Positions 17,950 through 25,850 of a stretch of 34,398 bases of DNA are shown one piece after another. Under the pieces are notes generated by a model that made no database searches, was not told where the DNA came from, and saw nothing but the letters and a program-made list of their open reading frames with translations. Numbering within the stretch: position 1 is the first letter of the stretch; the number at the start of each line of letters is the position of its first letter. A program made the translations under genes and the position numbers. Location of the stretch: NCBI GenBank assembly GCA_029262755.1, contig JAJCYU010000315.1:1-34398 (forward strand), in the 5' to 3' direction. This DNA is from Anaerolineae bacterium (GTDB taxonomy: Bacteria > Chloroflexota > Anaerolineae > Epilineales > Epilineaceae).

Positions 17950-18551
17950 GCGACCAGCATCTCGAGATAGGGACGCATTACGTTATGGACGCGGCACACT
18001 CGGGCGTAACGATCCAGCTCGTCCATCGAGAGGCGGCCGTCCTGCCAGGATTCACGAAGTGCTTCCAACGCGACGTCGAGGCCGATCTTGTTTCGATACT
18101 TGAAGCAGTCGACTACGGTCTTCGCGACGCTGTAGATCCGGACGTCCTGACCCTCGATGGTGTGTACCTCGATTCCCTCGCGGAGAGCATCCCCAGAGAA
18201 TCGTACGATGTGCAGCGGTGGGTACCCGAGCGCGGGCCGGCGCGCTCGCCGGTCGATGGCCATCCAGACGTCGGCGGGCAGCTGGGTGCCGATCTCGTGG
18301 AAGCCGAGCGCCGACAGGAGGCAAATCACGCCGTGCGGTACGGCGCGCGCCGCGATGCCAAGCGCGTGATGTTCGGTGATGGGCTGGTTGGGCAGCCGGT
18401 ACTGGCCGCGTGCAACACGTTCGAGGTGACCCTGCCGGACCAGCCGGCTGAGCACTTGGCTATGGATACCGGCGCTGGCCATTTCGGCAGCCGTCACCAT
18501 GGGCTTGCTCTTGGCTATCCGCAGGACGCGTTCAGTCTGTGTATCGAGCAT
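17946..18551 (-). CDS. abiEi: AbiEi-type antitoxin
   Basis: 201 aa; winged-helix MVTAAEMASAGIHSQVLSRLVRQGHLERVARGQYRLPN, then HGVICLLSALGFHEIGTQLPADVWMAI and IYSVAKTVVDCFKYRNKIG. Confidence 0.9.
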   Translation of the reverse strand: MLDTQTERVLRIAKSKPMVTAAEMASAGIHSQVLSRLVRQGHLERVARGQYRLPNQPITEHHALGIAARAVPHGVICLLSALGFHEIGTQLPADVWMAIDRRARRPALGYPPLHIVRFSGDALREGIEVHTIEGQDVRIYSVAKTVVDCFKYRNKIGLDVALEALRESWQDGRLSMDELDRYARVCRVHNVMRPYLEMLVA

Positions 18552-18558
18552 GTGTTAG

Positions 18559-18586
18559 ATGGTAGCTGGCCGCGCACTAATGTCAA
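18559..18586 (-). promoter_or_regulatory. Candidate sigma70-like promoter for the minus-strand abiE operon
   Basis: Minus strand TTGACA (18586-18581), 16-bp spacer, TACCAT (18564-18559), 7 bp before the ATG at 18551. Confidence 0.45.
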
Positions 18587-18621
18587 CGGTTACACACGTC
18601 GATTCGACCAGATGACGAGTA

Positions 18622-19575
18622 TCAGTCCGCCGCCCCGTCCGGCGGCCAGCGCCCCTCGACGATTGGCGCGAGCACCTCGCGTGGCAGCCAACCGCTGTCG
18701 CCCCCGCCTGTACCCGGTAGCGCGACGCGCAGCCAGCGGCCCTGGCGCTCGAGCAGGCGCGCCTCGCTGGCCGGCGCCACCGCGAAGCCTTCGCCGACGG
18801 CCACGCCGGGCCCCGGCCTGACCTCGGCCGGCGCCAGCACGATCGCGCGGGGTGCGCGCGACTCCGTGGCGTCACGGGCGAGCAAGGCTGAGCCGGCCAG
18901 CGCCACGAACCCGAGCCCGCAGAGCGCGGCGCTCAGCGCGAGGCTGCGATGGCGGCGCGCCTGTGTCCTCCAAGCCCCGTAGCCGGCCAGCAGGGCGAGG
19001 CTCCAGCCGGTCAACAAGACGAAGAGCAATTCGTCCGCCGTCGCAAAGCGCCGGGAGACCGCGGCCCAACGGGCGCCGACCGTGTCCGGCGCGGTCGGCG
19101 CAGGCGCGGCGGCTTCGGCGCGCGCCCTTGCCAGGCCCGCGCGCAGGCTGCGGTCGCGCGGCGCTCGCTCGAGGCCGCGATGGAAGGCGAGGGCGGCGCG
19201 GCCCGGCTCACCGGCGGCCAGATAGGCCGAGCCGAGATTCTCGTACAGCGCCGGTGTCTCTGCGCCCGCGGCGACGGCTCGTCGCCAGGCATCCGCGGCC
19301 GCGCCGTAGTCTCCCTGTTGGTAGCTCTGCTGCCCCGCGGACACAAGGCCGCCGATGGCCGAAGGCGGGAGTTCCTCCTGGGCGGCGGCGGGGAGCGGTG
19401 CAAGGAGTGCTACGAGGAGCGATGTCAAAAGCGCGAGGGGCAGGGAGTGCGCGAGCATCCGCCCACGGGCCGGGCCTACGCCGCCGGATCTCCGCGATCC
19501 CCGCAAACCCCGCGGCCCCCGCAACTCCCGCGATCCCCGCGGCCGCGGCACATGCCGCTGGGCCGAGACGCTCAC
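18622..19575 (-). CDS. batE: BatE-like TPR + SH3-like protein (alternative ATG at 19458)
   Basis: Signal/TM LALLTSLLVALLAPLPAAAQ; TPR (GQQSYQQGDYGAAADAWRRAVAAGAETPALYENLGSAYLAAGEPGRAALAFHRGLE); two TM segments; SH3-like end (AEVRPGPG...EGFAVAPASEARLLERQGRWLRVALPGTGGGDSGWLPREVL). GTG 19575 overlaps the batD stop. Confidence 0.85.
   Translation of the reverse strand: MSVSAQRHVPRPRGSRELRGPRGLRGSRRSGGVGPARGRMLAHSLPLALLTSLLVALLAPLPAAAQEELPPSAIGGLVSAGQQSYQQGDYGAAADAWRRAVAAGAETPALYENLGSAYLAAGEPGRAALAFHRGLERAPRDRSLRAGLARARAEAAAPAPTAPDTVGARWAAVSRRFATADELLFVLLTGWSLALLAGYGAWRTQARRHRSLALSAALCGLGFVALAGSALLARDATESRAPRAIVLAPAEVRPGPGVAVGEGFAVAPASEARLLERQGRWLRVALPGTGGGDSGWLPREVLAPIVEGRWPPDGAAD
19490..19543. 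repeat. 9-bp tandem repeat (about 6 units) at the batD/batE boundary
   Basis: CTCCGCGAT CCCCGCAAA CCCCGCGGC CCCCGCAAC TCCCGCGAT CCCCGCGGC. Confidence 0.8.
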
Positions 19576-21728
19576 GTCCCACCTTCCTGGTCGTCTTCGG
19601 TCGGGGCGACGGCTGCGTCACCTGTGGTGCCGCTCGCCGTGGCGCCGACGATCGCCGCGGCGCGGTCGTGCTCTTCGACCCGCCGCAGCCATTCCTCGGC
19701 CAGCGCGGCCGCCGCGTCCAGCAAAGCCTCGTCGGCCGCGCCGGCCGCCGCTTGATCCGCAGCGTTGCCGGCGAAGCGGAAGCCGTCGATATCGCCGTGC
19801 AAGGCCATCGTTCGCGCGACGAGAGTCGTGCCGGCGGCCGTCGACTGGGCGACCGTCGAACCCACACCCGTTGAATGAGCACCCGCGGACCGAGCATCCG
19901 TGGTTCGCGACGGCGACGTGGATCCTTCCCCCACCTCCGCCAGCGCTTCCCCGAGCCGTGCGCGCGTCAGGCCGGCTGTCGGGCGGCCGATGGCCAGCGA
20001 GAGCGCGGCGTCGAGGGCCTTGCCCGCCGCTGCCGGCGCCGCGACGCTGCCGCTGCGGCCTGCCGCGATGTGGGATGCGACCTGGGCGCGGACCGGGCCC
20101 ACCCGATCGGCTGCGATCCGGGCGCGCTGGAGGGCGCCGGCGCGGCGTCGGCCGATGTCGGCTCCGATGAGGGCGATCGGCAGCAGCAAGAGCATCCACG
20201 GCCAGAGACGCGGCGAGCGATCTGCAAGAAGCGCAGCGGCCTCTGCATCCTCGATCGGGCGGAGGCGTCGCGGCCCTTCCGGGAAGGGGCTTGGTTCGAC
20301 CCCTGCCTCGGCGGCCGGTGCCGCTGGGATGTCCGTCGCGACCGGCTGTGCGGCCGACTCGTCCGGCGCGGCTCCGGCCAGAGGCGCGGCGTACAGGGAG
20401 ACGGGCTGGCCGGCGGCTACCTGATACGTGCCGGCGACCGGCTCGAAGAAAGGGAGCTCGATGGCCGGCATGGTCACCGTGCCGGCTCGCTGCGGGATCA
20501 GCAGCCGCTGCCAGCGGCGCTCGCCCACGAGGCTCGTCGCGGTGGTGCGCGTGTTGGTGGTCGATCCCTCGTCGTAGGACAGCCAGCCTTCGATCTCGGG
20601 CCACGTCGGATCGGGCAACGTGTCGAGGTTGCCTTGGCCGGAAACCGTGACCTCAAGGCGGATGGGCTGATCCACCTGCGTGGAGGTCTTGTCGACGGCG
20701 GCGGTGAGCTGGTATTGGCCCACCGCGCCGTCGAATGCTTCGGGCGCATCGGGGGGCAATGGCTTCACGTTGAGTGTGACCGCCTCCGTGCGCAGGATCG
20801 TGCCGGCGAGATCGAGCGTGGCCGGCTCGATCTCGACCTCGCCCGCCGCGGTCGGGAACAGGAAGGTGCGCAGCTCGATGACCTCGTAACTCTGCCCGCC
20901 CACGCTGGTTGCATAACGACGTTGGTCGTCGGCCTCCTTGCGGTAGAGGCCGGTGAACTCCGGCGGCCCGTATGTGGCTCGCCGCTGGAGCCGGCGGCTC
21001 TGGTAGAAGCGGAAGGAATAGACGACCTGCTGGCCGACCCAGGGTTCGGCGACGTCGACCACAGCCTCGACGAAGTAGGCCCGGCCCAATGCGCCCCCTT
21101 GCGTCGGGGGCCTCGATTGCGGATCCCCCTGCGCGGGCCCGGTCCCGGGCGTGGCTTGCTGATCCACGGTCGGTGTGCGGCCCGGCGTCACGCGGATGGG
21201 TATGGCGCTGCTCGTATAGGTCGTCCCTTCCCATTCCAGGCGCACGGGCTCAATGGCGAGCATCCCGAAGCGCAGCGGCTGTAGCTCGTAGCGGTAGGTC
21301 ACGCGCGATCGGGCTTGGCCGCCCACGATGTTCAGCTGGCTGGACGTGCTCGAGGACATCAACGCGAAGTCCTCAAAGCTCGGCAGGATGGGTGCGGGTG
21401 TCGTGCCCGAGTCCACGTCGACCACGATCTCCAAGAGCAGGACGTCATCCGTGCTCACGTCCTCGCGATCGACGGTCACGGTGAGCGGTCCGGTCGTCTG
21501 CGCCGCCGCCCGGCCGGTGGGTTGGGCGAAGGGCAGGAGCAGCGCGAGCAGGAGCGTCGCAAGTCGGAGAGCGCGGGTGCACGCGAGTTCCAGGACGCTG
21601 CTGCAACGTCCCGTTCGACCGTGCTCGGCAGCGGTGCGAGCTAGTGCTCGGTTGCCGAACCCTGCGGATTCCGTGCACCCGAACAATCTCTGCCCTGCTC
21701 GCGAGCCTTTGACGATCATCCCGCTCAC
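19572..21728 (-). CDS. batD: BatD-like (oxygen-tolerance) protein
   Basis: LTVTVDREDVSTDDVLLLEIVVDV, FALMSSSTSSQLNIVGGQARSRVTYRYELQPLRFGMLAIEPVRLEWEG, WVGQQVVYSFRFYQSR, LRTFLFPTAAGEVEIEPATL. GTG 21728 overlaps the batC stop. Confidence 0.88.
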   Translation of the reverse strand: MSGMIVKGSRAGQRLFGCTESAGFGNRALARTAAEHGRTGRCSSVLELACTRALRLATLLLALLLPFAQPTGRAAAQTTGPLTVTVDREDVSTDDVLLLEIVVDVDSGTTPAPILPSFEDFALMSSSTSSQLNIVGGQARSRVTYRYELQPLRFGMLAIEPVRLEWEGTTYTSSAIPIRVTPGRTPTVDQQATPGTGPAQGDPQSRPPTQGGALGRAYFVEAVVDVAEPWVGQQVVYSFRFYQSRRLQRRATYGPPEFTGLYRKEADDQRRYATSVGGQSYEVIELRTFLFPTAAGEVEIEPATLDLAGTILRTEAVTLNVKPLPPDAPEAFDGAVGQYQLTAAVDKTSTQVDQPIRLEVTVSGQGNLDTLPDPTWPEIEGWLSYDEGSTTNTRTTATSLVGERRWQRLLIPQRAGTVTMPAIELPFFEPVAGTYQVAAGQPVSLYAAPLAGAAPDESAAQPVATDIPAAPAAEAGVEPSPFPEGPRRLRPIEDAEAAALLADRSPRLWPWMLLLLPIALIGADIGRRRAGALQRARIAADRVGPVRAQVASHIAAGRSGSVAAPAAAGKALDAALSLAIGRPTAGLTRARLGEALAEVGEGSTSPSRTTDARSAGAHSTGVGSTVAQSTAAGTTLVARTMALHGDIDGFRFAGNAADQAAAGAADEALLDAAAALAEEWLRRVEEHDRAAAIVGATASGTTGDAAVAPTEDDQEGGT
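19821..19910. repeat. Degenerate 15-bp tandem repeat (about 6 units) inside the batD C-terminal region
   Basis: GGCCGTCGACTGGGC GACCGTCGAACCCAC ACCCGTTGAATGAGC ACCCGCGGACCGAGC ATCCGTGGTTCGCGA; encodes an xSTxx pentapeptide series (RSAGA HSTGV GSTVA QSTAA GTTLV). Confidence 0.65.
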
Positions 21729-22606
21729 CAATCCTTGCTCGAGCGCTGCCCGCTGGCAGGCATCTGCATTTGCAGGACCTGTTGCAGCGAGCGCGAATCA
21801 CCGCCAAGTGCGCGCAAGAGCCGGCGTGCTTGTTCGGGCGTCATCCCCTCCAGCGCTTCCTGCAAGGCCGCGGCCTGTTCCTCGGTCAACTCGCCTTCCT
21901 CGTCGGAAGCCTCGCCCCCGGAATCGGCACGGGAACCCTCCTGCTGCTCGGCCTCCTCGCCTCCCTCGCCCTCTTGCTCCTCGCCCTCCTGCTGCGACCC
22001 GTCGGACGGATCTTCCTCGCTCTCGCCTTCTTCCTGCTCCTGCCCCTCTTGCCCGTCTTCGCCCTCCTGCTGCTGGCCCTCCTCGCCCTCCTCTTCCCCT
22101 TCCTGGCCTTCTTCGCCCTGCTCCTCTGACTCGCCCTCCTCGCTCTCCTGCTGCTGGTTCTGCATGGCCATCGCGAGCTCGAGATCGTGGCGGGCGTCTT
22201 CGTCGCTCGGGTCGAGGCGGAGGGCTTCGCGGAAGGCTTCGATGGCGGTCTCGATGTCTCCGCCGAGTAGAGACGCCGCGCCGAGGTCGAAGAAGGCGCG
22301 GGCGGCCAGGGGGCCGCGCGCCTTGGCCGCGCCGCGCCGGAAGGCCTCGATAGCGCCCTCGAATTGCTCGGCGCGTAGGCGTGCGAGGCCCGTGTTGATC
22401 CAGGCGGCTGCCGAATCGGCGTCTTCGGCAATCGCGGCCTGATACCAGGCTTCCGCGGAGGCGAAATCGCCCGCGGAAAAAGCGGCGTTGCCCGTCGCGA
22501 TGGCTTCCTCCTGCGGTGCGTTGCAGCCTGCGCTCGCCAAGCCGGTCATCACGAGCAATAGCGGTAGTAGACGGCGGAAGGCGGGGCGAAGGTTGGAAGG
22601 GCTCAT
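21725..22606 (-). CDS. batC: BatC-like TPR lipoprotein with Glu/Gln/Gly-rich tail
   Basis: Lipobox LASAGC; TPR (GNAAFSAGDFASAEAWYQAAIAEDADSAAAWINTGLARLRAEQFEGAIEAFRRG); E/Q/G-rich tract; ATGA overlap with batB stop. Confidence 0.85.
   Translation of the reverse strand: MSPSNLRPAFRRLLPLLLVMTGLASAGCNAPQEEAIATGNAAFSAGDFASAEAWYQAAIAEDADSAAAWINTGLARLRAEQFEGAIEAFRRGAAKARGPLAARAFFDLGAASLLGGDIETAIEAFREALRLDPSDEDARHDLELAMAMQNQQQESEEGESEEQGEEGQEGEEEGEEGQQQEGEDGQEGQEQEEGESEEDPSDGSQQEGEEQEGEGGEEAEQQEGSRADSGGEASDEEGELTEEQAAALQEALEGMTPEQARRLLRALGGDSRSLQQVLQMQMPASGQRSSKDW
21889..22162. repeat. Low-complexity purine-rich (minus strand) tract encoding the E/Q/G/S-rich segment of BatC
   Basis: QNQQQESEEGESEEQGEEGQEGEEEGEEGQQQEGEDGQEGQEQEEGESEED...; the + strand is a long CTC/CTCCT pyrimidine run. 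Confidence 0.8.
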
Positions 22607-23646
22607 GCGATCGCCTCATCGGTCGAAGCGCGGTGCAGCGCGCGCTCGGTTGGGTGTCGATCCGGCATCCACTCCGCCGCGAACAGGAGGAGGGCGGCAA
22701 GGGCAAGAAACCAGGGAAAGCGTTCGGTGCGCAAGCTCTCTAGGCTGCTCTCCACGCTGCCCTGTTCCAGGCCTTCCAGGGAGGTGATCAGGTGCTCGAG
22801 GCCGTCGGCCGCAGCGCCAGACCGCCAGTATGCGCCGCCGCTGATCTCGGTCATCTCGCGCAGCGTCGTCTCGTCCAGACGGCTCACCACGAGCTGTCCG
22901 GTCTCGTCACCACGATAGCCACGAAGCTGCCCTCGCGCATCGAAGACCGGAACCTGTGCGCCTTCGGGCGAGCCGTAGCCGATGGCGTAAATCCGCACGC
23001 CGGCCTCCTCCGCCTCGCGCGCCGCGTCCAGCGGATCGGTCTCGTGGTCCTCGCCGTCGGTTAGGAGCACGATGGCCTTGTCGCCCGGGCGCCGGTCGTC
23101 GAACGCGCGCAGCGCCGTGCGGACGGCATCGCCGATCGCCGTGCCCGGCTGCGAGATCGTCTCGGGGCGGGCGGCATCCAGGAAGCCGCGGGCCGTGGCG
23201 TAGTCCGAGGTCAGCGGCAGTTGCACGAAGCTCGCGCCGGAGAAGAGCACGAGCGCGATCTCGTCGCCACCCAGGCGGTTCATCAGCTCCGCGATCTCCA
23301 GCTTGGCCCGCTCGAGGCGGCTCGGGCGCAGATCCTGGGCCAGCATGCTGTTGGAAACATCCAGGGCGACCACCACTTGCAGGCCTTCGGACTGGACGAT
23401 GCCTTCCTTGCTGCCCCATTGCGGTCGGGCGATGGCGACGATCACGAGGGCCAGGGCCGACAGGCGCAGCACCGTGCGGGCAAGGCGCCGCCTGTGGCTC
23501 GCGCCGGCCATCAGTCGCGCGACCAACTCGGCATCACCGAGGCGTGCGACGGCCTCGGCGCGGCGGCCCGCGGCCGCGTAGGCCAGCCAGGCGAAGAAGG
23601 GGACGAGCAGCAGGGCCCACAGAGCCGCGGGTCGGGCGAAGCTCAC
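22603..23646 (-). CDS. batB: BatB-like VWA domain membrane protein
   Basis: VVVALDVSNSMLAQDLRPSRLERAK (MIDAS DxSxS), IVLLTDGEDHETDPLDAAREAEEAGVRIYAIGYGS; N-terminal TM ALWALLLVPFFAWLAY; GTG overlaps batA stop. Confidence 0.9.
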   Translation of the reverse strand: MSFARPAALWALLLVPFFAWLAYAAAGRRAEAVARLGDAELVARLMAGASHRRRLARTVLRLSALALVIVAIARPQWGSKEGIVQSEGLQVVVALDVSNSMLAQDLRPSRLERAKLEIAELMNRLGGDEIALVLFSGASFVQLPLTSDYATARGFLDAARPETISQPGTAIGDAVRTALRAFDDRRPGDKAIVLLTDGEDHETDPLDAAREAEEAGVRIYAIGYGSPEGAQVPVFDARGQLRGYRGDETGQLVVSRLDETTLREMTEISGGAYWRSGAAADGLEHLITSLEGLEQGSVESSLESLRTERFPWFLALAALLLFAAEWMPDRHPTERALHRASTDEAIA

Positions 23647-24653
23647 GGCAGCCTCCGTAGCCAGGTCGCGCGCAGGCCAAGATCCAGGGCCAGCAGCAGT
23701 GCGGCCGGCCACAGGAGATAGGCCGCCAACTCGCGGTATCGCGCCCAGGAACGCACCTCGACCTCGCTCTGCTCCAGCGCGTCGATCTCGGCGTAGATCG
23801 ATGCCAGGCCTTGTGCGTTGGTAGCGCGGTAGTAGCGGCCGCCCGTGGCCTCGGCGATGCCCTGGAGCGTCTCCTCGTCCAACTCGCTCTCGACGTAGAC
23901 GATCCGCTGTCCGAAGAAGGAATCCATGGGTATGGGGACCTGGCCTGGACGGCCCATGCCGATCGTGTACACGCGGATACCCAAGGCTTCAGCCGCCGTG
24001 GCCGCGGTGAGCGGGTCGATCTCGCCGGCGTTGTTGGCGCCGTCGGTCAGGAGGATCACGATGCGGCTTTCGACGTCGGAGCTCTCGAGCATGGCCGCCG
24101 CATTGGCGAGGCCGAGGCCGATGGCCGTGCCGTCCTGCACGCCCAGCTTCGTCGCGAGGTCGATCTGGTCCAGTTGGCGCTCGAGCACGAGGTGATCGAC
24201 CGTCGGCGGGCTTTGGTCGAAGGCCGTCCGCGCGAACACCACGAGGCCGATGCGGTCGAAGTCGCGCCGCTGGACGAAGTCGCGGATCACCTCGCGTGCC
24301 GCCTCGAGCCGGTTCTCGGGCTCGAAGTCGAGCGATGCCATGCTGCCCGAGATGTCCAAGGCCACCACGATGTCGACGCCCTCGCCCTCGATCACCTCCT
24401 GCGTGTGCCCCGTCTGCGGCCGGGCCATGCCGACGATCACAAGCGCGAGAGCCCCCATCCGCAGCCCGTAAGGCAGGTTGCGCAGCCGCACCCGCAGCGG
24501 CGGGCGATCCGCGGAGCGCACGGGGCGGGTGTCGGCGAAGCGCAGGGCCGGCGCATCCCCCTTGCGCCCGAGGCTGCGCCGGCGCCGCAGCAGCAGCGGG
24601 AGCAGGAGGAGGCCGAGCAGCAACCACGGCGTCGCGAAGCGCAGCGTGTTCAT
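23643..24653 (-). CDS. batA: BatA-like VWA domain membrane protein
   Basis: IVVALDISGSMASLDFEPENRLEAAR, IVILLTDGANNAGEIDPLTAATAAEALGIRVYTIGMGR, C-terminal TM; ATGA overlap with upstream stop. Confidence 0.92.
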   Translation of the reverse strand: MNTLRFATPWLLLGLLLLPLLLRRRRSLGRKGDAPALRFADTRPVRSADRPPLRVRLRNLPYGLRMGALALVIVGMARPQTGHTQEVIEGEGVDIVVALDISGSMASLDFEPENRLEAAREVIRDFVQRRDFDRIGLVVFARTAFDQSPPTVDHLVLERQLDQIDLATKLGVQDGTAIGLGLANAAAMLESSDVESRIVILLTDGANNAGEIDPLTAATAAEALGIRVYTIGMGRPGQVPIPMDSFFGQRIVYVESELDEETLQGIAEATGGRYYRATNAQGLASIYAEIDALEQSEVEVRSWARYRELAAYLLWPAALLLALDLGLRATWLRRLP

Positions 24654-25834
24654 GAGCGCGCGGCCCCCGACCCGTCGTCATCGGGATCGACAGCAGGGTC
24701 CACGGCAGGGGCGAATGCAGGACCGACAGCCGGACCGACAGCAGGGTGAACAGCAGGATCGACAGCAGGGGCGTCCGCAGCACCGTCCGCAGGAGTATCC
24801 ACCGAGGGCGCCGTCCGCACCGCCCACAGGCCATCGATCAAGATCCGCGCGCGGGGGATGGCGGCCTCGGCGGCCTCGATCCCCGGTTGCCACCCCGCGA
24901 ACTTCACCTGATCGGCCTCGTTCAGGAAGGCGATCAGGGCGGCGGCGGTGTCGCCCGGGATGGCCGGCGTGGCGCGTAGCGCGGTATCGGTCTCGCGCGT
25001 CGTGCGCTCGAGGGCCGGCACACCGTGGACCACCTCGAGGAAGGCGCGTAGGCACTCCGTGACCTGCGAATAGTGCTGTCGGAAGCGGCCCGCCGCCGGC
25101 AGCCTCATGGCCTCGGCGCGGTCGAGCAAGGCATGAGCCTGCTCGCGAGCATCCTGTGCGTCGAACGAGGGCGTCGACAACACTTCGTCGGGCTCCGGTC
25201 GCGCGAAGAAGCGGCGCACGGCGACCGACAGCACGCCGAGCAGCGCGGCGACGAGGATGCCGGCGACAAGGTAGCGTTGCCAGGCGGGACGCAGGTCCGC
25301 CTCGATCGGGGGGCGGGACGGCCGCGGTGCGAGGTCCTCAGGTTGCAGCACGGCGCTCACGTTGTAGGCCGCGCCGGGCACCACGAGGCTGCGCAACGAG
25401 CCATCCGCCGCGGCGAGGCGCACCCGAACGTCGGGCGCCCGCACGCTGCCGGTCATCCAGGCCGTGGCGCCCACTCGCAGCCGGGTCTGCGCGCCGTTGG
25501 GCCCCGCAAGGGTCTCGGGGGCCGCCGTCGACGCGATCTCGAAGTCACCCCACTCGGCCGACAGCTCGGGAAATAGCACCGTCTCATCCACGCCGTGCGC
25601 CACAGCCAGTGTGATGGTGAGCGGCTCGCCGATGCGCGCTCCCTGCGGATCGATCGTCATCTGGGCGGTGCCGGCATCCGCGCCGCTCGGGTCCTGCGCC
25701 TGCGCGAGGGTAGGCGCGCACAGCGCTGCGATCAGCGCGAACGCCATCAACAGGAACGGCGCGCGAGCCCGCCGGAGCGGGGATCGGGACCCAACGGGGG
25801 AGGCTAGCGCATGACGCCACGAGAAGAAGCTCAT
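24650..25834 (-). CDS. Bat-operon membrane protein of unknown function (extracellular beta domain, TM, cytoplasmic helical domain)
   Basis: ATG 25834 MSFFSWRHAL; signal LLMAFALIAALCAPTLAQAQ; ARIGEPLTITLAVAHGVDE; TM YLVAGILVAALLGVLSVAV; LRAFLEVVHGVPALERTTRET resembles the cytoplasmic domain of the variable protein between DUF58 and batA. Confidence 0.75.
   Translation of the reverse strand: MSFFSWRHALASPVGSRSPLRRARAPFLLMAFALIAALCAPTLAQAQDPSGADAGTAQMTIDPQGARIGEPLTITLAVAHGVDETVLFPELSAEWGDFEIASTAAPETLAGPNGAQTRLRVGATAWMTGSVRAPDVRVRLAAADGSLRSLVVPGAAYNVSAVLQPEDLAPRPSRPPIEADLRPAWQRYLVAGILVAALLGVLSVAVRRFFARPEPDEVLSTPSFDAQDAREQAHALLDRAEAMRLPAAGRFRQHYSQVTECLRAFLEVVHGVPALERTTRETDTALRATPAIPGDTAAALIAFLNEADQVKFAGWQPGIEAAEAAIPRARILIDGLWAVRTAPSVDTPADGAADAPAVDPAVHPAVGPAVGPAFAPAVDPAVDPDDDGSGAARS
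24683..24769. repeat. 12-bp tandem repeat (about 7-8 units) encoding a PAV[DGH] tail
   Basis: GTCCACGGCAGG GGCGAATGCAGG ACCGACAGCCGG ACCGACAGCAGG GTGAACAGCAGG ATCGACAGCAGG GGCGTCCGCAGC; PAVDPAVHPAVGPAVGPAFAPAVDPAVDP. Confidence 0.85.
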
Positions 25835-25850
25835 CGAGGTCCGCGGCGCC

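Noticed and set aside
18852-19874. 340-aa + strand Arg/Pro-rich ORF
   Set aside because: Antisense to batE/batD with composition-driven content.
21770-22129. + strand ORF encoding a very hydrophobic Leu/Phe/Ala-rich 119-aa 'membrane protein' antisense to batC
   Set aside because: It is the expected complement of GAG/GAA/CAG-rich codons (CTC/TTC/CTG), so composition explains it.
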